IMG/VR virus record: IMGVR_UViG_3300034072_000931
Span: 1-51,596 of that record
Origin: a virus
Direction: 5' to 3' (one strand)
Length of the DNA stretch: 51,596 bases
A program made the translations under genes and the position numbers. Below, in pieces: positions 39,575 to 46,591 of the stretch (the stretch's first letter is position 1; every line of letters starts with the position of its first letter). The notes beneath the pieces were generated by a model. The model made no database searches. It worked only from the letters and a program-made list of their open reading frames with translations, and was not told where the DNA came from.

Positions 39575-39791
39575 TGGGCACCTCCGAAAAGTAGGTTTCA
39601 CGCCTGCGAATCTCGTCCCTGATCGCAGCGATCAGGACATCGTTGTAGGCCGCCACCCCGCCGCCAGGATCGGCAGGCAGAGGCCCGCCGCACTGCTTGA
39701 GCGCGTCAAGCATGTGTCTCTGCTGCACGGCCGGCCCATACATGGCATGGATAGGCCGCATAGCAGACTTCAGTTCTGCAATCGTCAGCAC
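39558..39791 (-). CDS. hypothetical protein (GTG start)
   Basis: 77 residues. GTG 39791 is 5 nt after GAGGTG; the ATG at 39803 in frame lacks a site and overlaps the upstream gene. L-T-I-A-E-L-K-S-A-M-R-P-I and a helical C terminus with D-E-I-R-R-R-E. Confidence 0.58.
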   Translation of the reverse strand: MLTIAELKSAMRPIHAMYGPAVQQRHMLDALKQCGGPLPADPGGGVAAYNDVLIAAIRDEIRRRETYFSEVPNAGTD

Positions 39792-39792
39792 A

Positions 39793-39942
39793 TCACACCT
39801 CATCGGGTTCAAAAGGGACCAGTTCAAAGTCTTTGGTCACACGGCAATCGGTGTACACCACCAGTTGCCCGTCGTTGTCACTGCCGGCCGTAGCGTTGGG
39901 GAACACGGCCAGCAGCGCACGCATGGCATCATCTACCGTCAT
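39793..39942 (-). CDS. 49-residue hypothetical protein
   Basis: TGAGGTGTGAC before ATG. M-T-V-D-D-A-M-R-A-L-L-A-V-F-P helix then G-Q-L-V-V-Y-T-D-C strands; this short alpha-beta order recurs in small phage proteins. Confidence 0.6.
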   Translation of the reverse strand: MTVDDAMRALLAVFPNATAGSDNDGQLVVYTDCRVTKDFELVPFEPDEV

Positions 39943-39950
39943 GTCACACC

Positions 39951-40763
39951 TCACGCTTGCAGAATGGGCAGGTTGGCAACGGCCGACATAATGGCCTTGC
40001 CCCCATGGCCCGGGATGTAGATGTCCACCAACTCCAGACCGGCTTTCCGCCGTCCGGCACCGTCGCACAGGTTGCAAGTCAGGCAGGACAGACGATGCCC
40101 CGCTTCCTTGCTGGCCGGACAGAGCCGCTCAGTCGGCAGCGGCTCGCCACCACGCATGGTGCGGAACGTACGCCAGCCCAACGACTTGGCGTGTTCGTAT
40201 GACCACGGCCCGGTAGCCCCATGGACTGACGCCATGAGGTACTGCCGGTACTCGGCATACTGTACCTTTGACCACTGGTGAGTATACCCCGTCCAACCGG
40301 CCGAAATGCTGGCCAGATGGCGGAGCAGCTCCAGCGGGATCAGCACCGGCTCGCCGTAGGTGCCAAAGCGCACCTTGCGGCCCCGGATGTACTGATCATG
40401 CAAGGCAGGGACATAGTCCACGTAACGGCCACGCCTGAACGCACCGTACACCATGGCGGGCCCCTGCCCGACGTTGACATAGCAGGCCCGGAAGTTCTTC
40501 TTCTTCTTGGCCCTACGTTTCCGCGTGGCAACCAGCCCACGCATGGGGCAATCATTGCAGATGCCAATGTCACCCCCAGACTGCACCGCGGCGACCGGAT
40601 GCACATGTGACCTAATGATGTAGGTCTGGAGCATCTTGCCCGTCTTGCTGTTAGAAGACTTGCCCAGTGGCATGATGACCACATAGGGCGAGCCGTCGAA
40701 CTCAGACTTGCCTCGGTGCAGAATGACACCGAGCGGCCGGGCGGTGCGTGATCTTGCGACCAT
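39951..40763 (-). CDS. conserved phage protein with Cys-rich centre
   Basis: 270 residues, the largest of the array; ATG 40763 with GGAGG. T-G-K-M-L-Q-T-Y-I-I-R-S-H-V-H-P, then G-I-C-N-D-C-P, a basic K-K-K-K segment and A-C-Y-V-N-V-G-Q-G-P (about residues 45-105), with a later C-P-A-S-K-E-A and C-L-T-C-N-L-C. I recognise this arrangement from many phage genomes, where it has no assigned function. The five or more Cys suggest a metal site. Confidence 0.72.
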   Translation of the reverse strand: MVARSRTARPLGVILHRGKSEFDGSPYVVIMPLGKSSNSKTGKMLQTYIIRSHVHPVAAVQSGGDIGICNDCPMRGLVATRKRRAKKKKNFRACYVNVGQGPAMVYGAFRRGRYVDYVPALHDQYIRGRKVRFGTYGEPVLIPLELLRHLASISAGWTGYTHQWSKVQYAEYRQYLMASVHGATGPWSYEHAKSLGWRTFRTMRGGEPLPTERLCPASKEAGHRLSCLTCNLCDGAGRRKAGLELVDIYIPGHGGKAIMSAVANLPILQA

Positions 40764-40900
40764 ACGCACCTCCGTGAAGAGAAACCGACTACCGAACGGC
40801 AGCCGAACCCAGGCAGTGAAGTACGGCTGGCGGCATGCTCTTATTCATGCCAACCGCACGGGCACAGCGGCCCTGTCGCACTGCCCGGGATCGGATCCCG
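40764..40900. other. 137-nt gap inside the array with two hairpins
   Basis: The only long gap in the minus-strand array. It contains GGCATG-N8-CATGCC (40832-40851) and the 15-nt palindrome at 40886-40900. No gene is seen. Together they could process or pause the early transcript. Confidence 0.55.
40886..40900. promoter_or_regulatory. CGGGATC-G-GATCCCG palindrome after a stop codon
   Basis: Perfect 7-bp arms around one base, directly abutting the stop codon of the zinc-ribbon gene at 40901. No T-tract follows on either strand, so it is not a standard terminator; it may be a protein-binding site or an RNA processing hairpin. Confidence 0.45.
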
Positions 40901-41080
40901 TCACACACCCTCGTCCCTGTCCGCACAGGCATCACACTGGTAGCCCCTGCGAACATCCGCCGGGGTCAGTTTGTTGGGCTCCTGGCACGTTGGGCACGGG
41001 TGAATCCGAGGATTCCCCTTGGTGGCCCGACGCAACGCAGACCCCGGCCTGGCAAACTGCGAACGATCCTCATCGTCCAT
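40901..41080 (-). CDS. 59-residue zinc-ribbon protein, first gene of the array
   Basis: GGGAGGTAACACT precedes ATG 41080. H-P-C-P-T-C near residues 33-38 and C-D-A-C near 50-53 make a zinc ribbon; both flanks are charged. As the first gene after the divergent control region it is likely expressed earliest, and could be a regulator. Confidence 0.65.
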   Translation of the reverse strand: MDDEDRSQFARPGSALRRATKGNPRIHPCPTCQEPNKLTPADVRRGYQCDACADRDEGV

Positions 41081-41114
41081 AGTGTTACCTCCCATCGCTG
41101 CCCGCATGCGGATA

Positions 41115-41130
41115 GAGTAATACGTTACTC
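41115..41130. promoter_or_regulatory. operator-like palindrome GAGTAA-TACG-TTACTC
   Basis: Perfect 6-bp arms and 4-bp centre, 35 nt upstream of the first minus-strand gene. An obvious candidate for a repressor of the early array; the repressor is not identified. Confidence 0.5.
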
Positions 41131-41138
41131 CCCACATT

Positions 41139-41211
41139 GCGAGCGTGATTCGCTCGCCATAGTATATAGGCCGCTCGCCGGAAAAAATCTTTTCGCTTGA
41201 AGCGATTTTTT
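41139..41211. repeat. control-region repeat, copy A
   Basis: Unit: inverted repeat GCGAGCG-N5-CGCTCGC (41139-41157), a 38-bp core (41151-41188) containing TATATAGGCCGCTC and an A6 tract, then AATCTTTTCG and a TCGCT-TGA-AGCGA hairpin followed by T6 (41193-41211). The core matches copy B in 33 of 38 positions. On the minus strand, TATACT within it could be a -10 box for the early array. The final hairpin with A- and T-tracts may terminate transcripts from either side. Confidence 0.7.
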
Positions 41212-41340
41212 CCCGCACCCAAAAGCCCACGGAATCGGGGCCAGTGTAAGGCGGCGAAAGCCCCGGAATCAGACCCGGGGCCAATGGCATTGGACGCAGG
41301 AAACAAGCGGCGAACGAATCGCCACAAGCACCCCGCAAGC

Positions 41341-41416
41341 GGCGAGCGTTACACTCGCTCGCTCGCCGTTATATATAGGCCGCTCACCCGAAAAAATATT
41401 CCGAAAATCTTTTCGG
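41341..41416. repeat. control-region repeat, copy B
   Basis: Same orientation as copy A, core shifted by 209 bp (41360-41397), preceded by inverted repeat GGCGAGCG-N11-CGCTCGCC (41341-41367) and followed by the palindrome CCGAAAA-TC-TTTTCGG (41401-41416). The 12-mer AAAATCTTTTCG is shared with copy A. It lies just upstream of the rightward promoter. Confidence 0.7.
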
Positions 41417-41432
41417 CCGAGTTTTAAGGGGC

Positions 41433-41462
41433 TTGAACTATCCCGCCGATATGATCTAATAC
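41433..41462 (+). promoter_or_regulatory. rightward promoter for the 41512 gene
   Basis: TTGAAC, 18-bp spacer, TAATAC, in a locally AT-rich stretch. The predicted start lies at about 41469, at the base of a leader hairpin. Best promoter match in this region. Confidence 0.6.
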
Positions 41463-41468
41463 TTGTGA

Positions 41469-41488
41469 CGCGGGGCAGATACCCCGCG
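41469..41488 (+). promoter_or_regulatory. leader hairpin before the 41512 gene
   Basis: CGCGGGG-CAGATA-CCCCGCG, a 7-bp GC stem with 6-nt loop that would form at the very 5' end of the transcript, 9 nt before the GGAGGG ribosome site. A 5' stem of this kind can stabilise mRNA. Confidence 0.55.
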
Positions 41489-41511
41489 AGCCTATACCGG
41501 AGGGTATGACA

Positions 41512-42048
41512 ATGTTTCCCATGGCAATGATCGGAGCCTACTGCAACTATCCACGCGAAGCCTACGATCCGGCGGACCTCGCCCCGGAATACCATGAGGG
41601 GGTGCTGCGCTACTTCGAAGCGGCGGCCTACCGGGATATGATTCCGGAGGCCCGCACTAAACTGGAACGGGCTGGAATCCGTGAGCGAGCGCAGGAAGCG
41701 GCGAGCGCGGCCTACCTATTCTGGCGAACGAATAGGACGAATCGGATTCCCCGAGGGGCACACTTTTCGGCTCTTGCCGGGGTGCGCCGCTTTATGGAGC
41801 GCAGCCGATGGCAGGGGCGAACCGGCCAGCGGCGAGCGGCGAACCGGGCGACAACGGAGGGAATGATCCGCCGCCGGGAAACCGCCCGGGAGCGAGCGCA
41901 GTTCACCCCGGCGAGCGTGGCAGAAGCGGCCGAGCGGATCGCCCACAGTCCCGCATTAGGCCGGAAAGCCTATCGGCTCGCCAAGCGGCTGGGGCTTCCC
42001 GGGGTGCGGGAGTTGGTCCGGGAGGCTTGCGGGTTCGCTGCGGAGTGA
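41512..42048 (+). CDS. Arg/Ala-rich regulatory protein candidate
   Basis: 178 residues. ATG 41512 is well spaced from GGAGGG; ATG 41506 is too close. Acidic, aromatic N-terminal third; residues ~60-135 very Arg-rich (Q-R-R-A-A-N-R-A-T-T-E-G-M-I-R-R-R-E-T); C-terminal helices with L-A-K-R-L-G-L-P-G-V-R-E-L-V. Charge suggests DNA or RNA binding. It is a single-gene unit between its own promoter and a strong terminator. No family recognised. Confidence 0.7.
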   Translation: MFPMAMIGAYCNYPREAYDPADLAPEYHEGVLRYFEAAAYRDMIPEARTKLERAGIRERAQEAASAAYLFWRTNRTNRIPRGAHFSALAGVRRFMERSRWQGRTGQRRAANRATTEGMIRRRETARERAQFTPASVAEAAERIAHSPALGRKAYRLAKRLGLPGVRELVREACGFAAE

Positions 42049-42072
42049 GCGAAGCCCACAGCGTCTAGCATC

Positions 42073-42108
42073 GCCCCGGGAGGCTTGAGGGCTTCCCGGG
42101 GCTTTTTT
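42073..42108 (+). terminator. strong intrinsic terminator
   Basis: 12-bp stem GCCCCGGGAGGC / GCTTCCCGGGGC with one G-T pair and a 6-nt loop, followed by TTTTTT. Ends the unit of the Arg-rich gene. Confidence 0.9.
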
Positions 42109-42172
42109 ATGCGCAGGGGGAGGGGCGATGCATGCCAACCTATCGGCCGCGGTTTCCCCGGGCATTTTCTAC

Positions 42173-42189
42173 TTGCAACTGAGTTGCAA
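42173..42189. promoter_or_regulatory. operator-like palindrome TTGCAAC-TGA-GTTGCAA
   Basis: Perfect 7-bp arms with a 3-bp centre in the non-coding stretch upstream of the late genes. Different sequence from the palindromes at 2986 and 41115, so a different binding protein is expected. Confidence 0.5.
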
Positions 42190-42446
42190 AGTGCGGACTG
42201 CTAGTTCCCCGCAACCGTAAACCCTTACCGCTCCTAGACTTGCGACGAATGCCCGAGGCAAGAGACACACCCCCAGAGGCCCCCAGTTGCGTCGCGCTTA
42301 TCAGGTCATATCCACCCCTGGATTTTTTCACCCCTCTAGCCCCCACGTGGTTTTTCCCCCATTTCCCGCGTGTCGCCGCTCCGCATGGCGCGTGGGGGTG
42401 TTTCACTTTTTGCGTGAAATGCGTTGGTTGTCCGCGTTGTGTCGCA

Positions 42447-42512
42447 ATGGTCGGTATGTGGGATTTGACCGACGACATCTGGTGGCTGGACATCGACTAC
42501 GGCGAGGAGTAG
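42447..42512 (+). CDS. possible 21-residue acidic peptide
   Basis: M-V-G-M-W-D-L-T-D-D-I-W-W-L-D-I-D-Y-G-E ends 4 nt before the next gene's ATG, whose AGGAG site is within its last codons. There is no good ribosome site of its own. Composition (W, D, Y) is not random for this GC content, but a coding role is unproven. Confidence 0.3.
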   Translation: MVGMWDLTDDIWWLDIDYGEE

Positions 42513-42516
42513 CCCT

Positions 42517-43350
42517 ATGGCCTGCCAGTGCAACTGCTGTAAGGGTGCCTGCTGCTACGAATTCGCCGGCACGCCCACATGCAGCTTTGAAACCTGCGAG
42601 GACTGCGAGGACCTGAATGGGGACTGGCAGGGTCCTGGCACGGAATGCACGGGCGTCAGTCTGGACGAGTGCCCCTGCGACCCGCCTGCGGATCACACGC
42701 AGTGCGAGAAGTGTGTTGACGGGACTCCCACGGAACGCTGTGCCGAGGGCGAGAACTGCTGCGATGGGGTCTGTCAGGAGGAGGCGTGTCCGAACTACGT
42801 TTGTGTCGATGCTCTTGGGGACTGCGGCGGGGAGTATGAATGCGTAGTGGAAACCAACCCGCCCCAGGCAGGCTCTTTCCCATGTGACAGGACCTTGCCT
42901 GAAAATCCGCTCACTGGGAACACGGTATGCGCTGGAGGAACTCCGACGCAGGTGACGGTCACGGTGTCTGGGGTGACCTGCAACTCCGGTGACGCTGGAA
43001 CGGACGCCGAGGTTGAGGGCCTGATCAACTCGTCGTACGTGGTGGACTTGGACTGCGTTGCTGGGGACTCGGCTACGTTTACCTTCACCGGATTCACCAT
43101 CACAGCTAGCGTAGAGTTTGACTACAACACGGCGCCCGGCGGGCAGACGGCCAGCATTCAGATTTCTGGCACGTCCCAGAACGGGTTCTCCGTGACGGGG
43201 TCCGCATCCTACGACGAGGACGGGCCAGCCAGAATCCCACACCAGTGCAGCCTCCTCTTGGATTGCAGTGATTTCAGTGGAACCGCAACGGTGGCTTCAA
43301 ACTTCGGGGTATTGGGTGGAACAGCAACCATCTCCGTCACGGGAGTGTGA
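42517..43350 (+). CDS. cysteine-rich protein with beta-rich C-terminal domain
   Basis: 277 residues. The first ~115 hold about 25 Cys in pairs such as C-N-C-C-K-G-A-C-C-Y and C-E-D-C-E-D, with E-N-C-C-D-G-V-C; this suggests a disulfide- or metal-rich extracellular module. The C-terminal ~160 residues are Thr/Ser/Gly-rich strands (T-V-T-V-S-G-V-T-C), as in adhesive beta-sandwiches. No signal peptide. A virion surface decoration is possible. Confidence 0.65.
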   Translation: MACQCNCCKGACCYEFAGTPTCSFETCEDCEDLNGDWQGPGTECTGVSLDECPCDPPADHTQCEKCVDGTPTERCAEGENCCDGVCQEEACPNYVCVDALGDCGGEYECVVETNPPQAGSFPCDRTLPENPLTGNTVCAGGTPTQVTVTVSGVTCNSGDAGTDAEVEGLINSSYVVDLDCVAGDSATFTFTGFTITASVEFDYNTAPGGQTASIQISGTSQNGFSVTGSASYDEDGPARIPHQCSLLLDCSDFSGTATVASNFGVLGGTATISVTGV

Positions 43351-43717
43351 CTTCACATATTCCGACGGCCTCGCTACCTGCCGGGTCTGCGGGCGGGTCT
43401 GCCGCGCCCCCGCAGGCAGGGTGCATGCCAAGTGTGGGTCATACGTGCCGCCCAAGGTTGCATCCGGCCCCGGAACCGAACTCAAGGCCCTCCTGAAGAC
43501 CGTTGGGATAGTCGCAAAACCCAACTGCTCCTGCAACAAGCGGGCCAGGATCATGGATCAAAAGGGCTGCGACTGGTGCGAGGAGAACATCGACACCCTT
43601 GACGGCTGGCTGGCGGAAGAAAGCCGCAAGCGAAAGTTGCCCTACATCTCCTTGGCCGGAAAGACGTTGATCCGCCTGGCGATACGCCGAGCCCGCAAGA
43701 AGGGCATTGGTCGGTAG
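43316..43717 (+). CDS. zinc-finger protein with helical C-terminal domain (GTG start)
   Basis: 133 residues from GTG 43316; GTG 43268 is an alternative, longer start. C-R-V-C-G-R-V-C near residues 20-27, a further C-G, then N-C-S-C-N-K-R-A-R-I-M, C-D-W-C-E-E-N-I-D-T and I-S-L-A-G-K-T-L-I-R-L-A-I-R-R-A-R. The second half, C-x-C-x(2)-R-A...N-I-D-T-L...R-R-A, is a pattern I know from phage and planctomycete proteins; its function is not known to me. Confidence 0.6.
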   Translation: MEQQPSPSRECDFTYSDGLATCRVCGRVCRAPAGRVHAKCGSYVPPKVASGPGTELKALLKTVGIVAKPNCSCNKRARIMDQKGCDWCEENIDTLDGWLAEESRKRKLPYISLAGKTLIRLAIRRARKKGIGR

Positions 43718-43726
43718 GAGTTCCTC

Positions 43727-44023
43727 ATGCCATTCGATGTAGCGTCTGCGATGCGTGTCGCCGGGAACAGCCCGGACATGTATGAGAACCAGCGACAGGC
43801 CATGCAGGACTTGCGGGCCAGGGCTGCGGCTGATCCGGAGTTTCGTCGTCGCATGGTCACGGAACGCGCCAGGAATTGGCACCGGGGCTACATGGGCAAG
43901 GAACCTCCGCCGATGCCTGCCATGATGCAGCCTGCGGCAAACCAGATCAGTCCCGCCGGGGACGATGGGCAAGCGATCCGCGGATTGCTTGCCCAGCTCC
44001 GGCAGGCTGGCGTTATTGCTTAG
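43727..44023 (+). CDS. hypothetical protein
   Basis: 98 residues. Helical and charged (R-Q-A-M-Q-D-L-R-A-R-A-A-A-D-P-E-F-R-R-R-M), Pro/Met-rich middle, helical end with I-R-G-L-L-A-Q-L-R-Q. The end resembles the following gene's I-R-Q-L-L-D-Q-L-K. Confidence 0.6.
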   Translation: MPFDVASAMRVAGNSPDMYENQRQAMQDLRARAAADPEFRRRMVTERARNWHRGYMGKEPPPMPAMMQPAANQISPAGDDGQAIRGLLAQLRQAGVIA

Positions 44024-44032
44024 GAGAAGCTG

Positions 44033-44335
44033 ATGGATCGTCCCAGTGATCGGTTGAATAACTTTCTGGCTCGTTCCGGAGCCGGCGTCGATGCGGCTGG
44101 CCGGACGGTGTATTCCGGGCCGGGCATGCTGTATGCGGGCCCGGGGGAGTTCGCTCGCACGCAGCAGGTCCACAGCCAGCTCGCGGCCGATGAAGCCCGG
44201 GACGATCCCGAAGCCGCGCTCATTCGCCAGTTGCTGGATCAGTTGAAGATGCGGAACCTGCCGGGCCGGGCAAGCATTCCTGTGTATCCAGTGGCGACTG
44301 GCAACGTCAGTTACAGCCACCAAGAGGGTCGCTGA
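44033..44335 (+). CDS. hypothetical protein
   Basis: 100 residues, start after a GGAG site. D-R-L-N-N-F-L-A-R-S-G helix, Gly-rich turn, then A-L-I-R-Q-L-L-D-Q-L-K-M. Ends in TGATG overlap with the next gene. Confidence 0.6.
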   Translation: MDRPSDRLNNFLARSGAGVDAAGRTVYSGPGMLYAGPGEFARTQQVHSQLAADEARDDPEAALIRQLLDQLKMRNLPGRASIPVYPVATGNVSYSHQEGR

Positions 44336-44493
44336 TGGATCGGGACGGTGACAAGGTCCGCCAGTTGAAGCGAGGCCTGTGGGACAACATCCGGGCGAAA
44401 CGTGAACGTGGTGAGAAACCAGCCAAGCCCGGCGACAAGGACTACCCCGATGCCAAGCAGTGGAGGAAGCTGAGTGGACAGGGACGGGGATAA
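44335..44493 (+). CDS. 52-residue basic protein, paralogue of the next gene's N terminus
   Basis: Begins M-D-R-D-G-D-K-V-R-Q-L-K-R-G-L-W, nearly the same as the next protein (M-D-R-D-G-D-K-I-R-R-L-R-S-E-V-W). The rest is Lys/Arg-rich and continues with K-P-A-K-P-G-D-K-D-Y-P-D-A-K-Q-W-R-K. It looks like a shortened tandem duplicate. Confidence 0.6.
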   Translation: MDRDGDKVRQLKRGLWDNIRAKRERGEKPAKPGDKDYPDAKQWRKLSGQGRG

Positions 44494-44749
44494 GATTCGC
44501 AGGCTGCGGTCTGAGGTCTGGGCGCGCAAGGAAGGCCAAGACCCGGACGGCGGGCTCAACGCCCGTGGGCGAGCTGCATACAACCGTGAGCACGGGGCCA
44601 ATCTCAAGCCCCCCCAGCCGCAAGGCGGCCCTCGCCGGGACTCCTTCTGTGCCCGGATGAAGGGCATGAAGGAAAAGCTGACCAGCAAGGAAACGGCAAA
44701 CGATCCCAATAGCCGGATCAATAAGAGCCTCCGCGCTTGGAACTGCTGA
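44474..44749 (+). CDS. DUF6321-like phage protein (GTG start)
   Basis: 91 residues starting at GTG, overlapping its paralogue by 20 nt. The C-terminal half, S-F-C-A-R-M-K-G-M-K-E-K-L-T-S-K, then N-D-P-N-S-R-I-N-K-S-L-R-A-W-N-C, matches a short signature I associate with DUF6321 in phages. It lies near capsid genes. Function unknown. Confidence 0.7.
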   Translation: MDRDGDKIRRLRSEVWARKEGQDPDGGLNARGRAAYNREHGANLKPPQPQGGPRRDSFCARMKGMKEKLTSKETANDPNSRINKSLRAWNC

Positions 44750-45762
44750 TGGCTGACCCACGCCAAGCGATAGCTGACGCCGACTCCCTGGAACGCAAGG
44801 ACCTGGAGTCCATGGATACCCGCGAGCTTGTGCGGGAGATGCAGGGCCGGCTGACCAATCCCTTCCGTCGGCCCAAGATGGACAACGCTCGGCATGCGAG
44901 CCGGCAGCAGGCCCATCTCATGGAGCAGATGCTGGCTGAACACGGCCAGCCGGTGAATGGCATGTGGCCGTCCTCTTGGCGGCAACTCCCGGAAGAGCTG
45001 GCGATGGACATGTACGCCTACGCCACCAACAAGGACGGGTATCGGGACAGCCTCAATAGCGCCACGGAATCCACTGGCGTTCTGGGTGAGGGCTCCCCGG
45101 TCAATACCGCGCTTACTTGGGGCCAGTCCCTCCCGGCGATGCTCTATGCCGCTGGGGAAAACGTCGGCAATGCGGCGGATTATGTGACCAGCAGCATCTT
45201 GGGATCAGAGCCCGCCCGGCAGTTCCCAGACGCAGGCAAGAACTTCTCTTACGCACTCAACACCTTCACGGCCCCAGGACAAGCATTAGCCGAGGCGGCC
45301 GGCTACGCCCTGCCAGTTGAGCAGGGCCACTCTGCCTGGTCGGACATGAAGGACGCCCGGAAGGAACTGGACGACCAGACCAACTGGGGCATGATGGGCT
45401 ATGCCAAAACCCCTTACGGAGTGACCCCATACGACGCCGCCCAGTACGGGAATCTCTCCCGAGAAGCCCAGGCAGTCGATCTCCAAGAAGGCAAGGACTA
45501 CTTCATGGGCCAGGGGGTCCCCGAGACTCCCGCCTACTTCCTTGGAATGGCGACCGACGATCTGTTCAACCCAGTCTTCGATGCGCCGGGGATCGCAGCA
45601 GCCAGTAAGACCGGCCGCCTGCTCCCCATTGCCAAGCAGCTCGGCATTGAGTTCGCCCCCGGCCAGGTGATGACGGGTATCGGCATGGCGGCACAACTCC
45701 GTGCGAAACAGTTGGCCGAGGAGCAGGCCCGGCAGGACACCCTGATCGGGAGGCTGCGGTAA
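44749..45762 (+). CDS. hypothetical virion-block protein
   Basis: 337 residues, TGATG overlap on its 5' side. N-terminal helices, then Ala/Gly-rich segments reminiscent of the 1238-residue protein (S-L-P-A-M-L-Y-A-A-G-E-N-V-G). The order and its one-base overlap with the ADP-ribosyltransferase-like gene suggest the two act together. Its C terminus is the sort that precedes toxin-like domains in polyvalent proteins. Confidence 0.6.
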   Translation: MADPRQAIADADSLERKDLESMDTRELVREMQGRLTNPFRRPKMDNARHASRQQAHLMEQMLAEHGQPVNGMWPSSWRQLPEELAMDMYAYATNKDGYRDSLNSATESTGVLGEGSPVNTALTWGQSLPAMLYAAGENVGNAADYVTSSILGSEPARQFPDAGKNFSYALNTFTAPGQALAEAAGYALPVEQGHSAWSDMKDARKELDDQTNWGMMGYAKTPYGVTPYDAAQYGNLSREAQAVDLQEGKDYFMGQGVPETPAYFLGMATDDLFNPVFDAPGIAAASKTGRLLPIAKQLGIEFAPGQVMTGIGMAAQLRAKQLAEEQARQDTLIGRLR

Positions 45763-46511
45763 TGGCTGGGCCCGGGTCCCTAGACAACATCATCCGTGCC
45801 ATCGCCCCCCAAGCCGAGACGCCCAAGTACATCCGGGCGTATCATGGGAGCCCGTATGACTGGGACAAGGTGGACATGTCCATGGTCGGCAAGGGCGAGG
45901 GGCCATTGCTGGAGGGGTTTGGGCTGTACACAACCAGGTCTGAGCCAAACGCGCAGTGGTATCGCGCGAATAACACCGTTGTTCGCCGGAGGGGGTTGGC
46001 GAATGTAGTGCGAAGCGCGAGATATCTCGCACGCAAGGGTGACGCCGAAGGGGCCCGGCGCATGATGGACGCGGCAGAGGCCGTCTCCAGCAGACTGCAA
46101 AGAGAGTTCCCGCGCGGCCGAACATACGAACTAGAGCTTCCATTCTCGCGGGATCAGCTTTTGCGATGGAGCGCGCCGCTGCAAGAGCAGCCAGAAAATG
46201 TTTTAGCTGCGGCTGACTCCCTGCTTGGCAAAGACCTGCGCCGCCTGATGGAGCGCAGCGACTGGAGGAACAGCGGCGAGGAGTTGTACTGGACCCTGGC
46301 TGGACGCACCGGCACCAACATGCCGCACGCGGATCAAATGCGAGTGGCGTCGGAAACGCTACAAAAGGCAGGAGTGCCTGGGCACGTCTACATAGACGAA
46401 GGCGCCACTAACTTTGTGGCGTATCCCGGCACCGAAGACTCCATCCGCATCTTGCGGAAGTACGGAATCATGGCACCTGTGGCTGCGGGTGCGGCGATGG
46501 AGCAACGCTAG
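45762..46511 (+). CDS. stand-alone ADP-ribosyltransferase-like protein
   Basis: 249 residues. A-Y-H28-G-S-P-Y-D-W-D-K-V-D near residues 26-37, then G-K-G-E-G and G-F-G-L-Y56-T-T, reproduce the H-G-S...G-x-G-L-Y order of ART domains found in phage polyvalent proteins; the third box may be A-T-N-F-V-A-Y at 215-221. A ~60-residue helical insertion separates the lobes. Such enzymes transfer ADP-ribose from NAD to host proteins or nucleic acids. Located among capsid genes, it could be packaged and injected (inference). Confidence 0.7.
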   Translation: MAGPGSLDNIIRAIAPQAETPKYIRAYHGSPYDWDKVDMSMVGKGEGPLLEGFGLYTTRSEPNAQWYRANNTVVRRRGLANVVRSARYLARKGDAEGARRMMDAAEAVSSRLQREFPRGRTYELELPFSRDQLLRWSAPLQEQPENVLAAADSLLGKDLRRLMERSDWRNSGEELYWTLAGRTGTNMPHADQMRVASETLQKAGVPGHVYIDEGATNFVAYPGTEDSIRILRKYGIMAPVAAGAAMEQR

Positions 46512-46556
46512 CAAGGGCTAGGTGTAACATTTCGGCCCCATCCATCCCATTAGTCC

Positions 46557-46586
46557 CATAGAAACCTCTCCCCCCAAGGTTCTATG
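46557..46586 (+). promoter_or_regulatory. RNA hairpin with 9-nt C-rich loop before the scaffold gene
   Basis: Stem of 7 + 3 bp with one bulged A; loop CTCCCCCCA. The 3' arm contains AAGG, the only ribosome-site-like sequence before ATG 46592. A matching hairpin stands before the glycosyltransferase gene. Probably controls translation. Confidence 0.55.
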
Positions 46587-46591
46587 AGACT

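Larger units (their letters stand above)
42109..42516. other. 408-nt control region before the late genes
   Basis: Contains the palindrome at 42173-42189, a run of C-rich and T-rich tracts (42310-42365), and a TTTCAC-N7-GTGAAA hairpin (42401-42419). Coding signals are weak apart from a possible 21-residue peptide at its end. Likely holds the late promoter, but no clear -35/-10 pair was found. Confidence 0.5.

Noticed and set aside
43439-44761. 440-codon minus-strand open frame
   Set aside because: Spans several well-formed plus-strand genes in antisense and lacks start signals.
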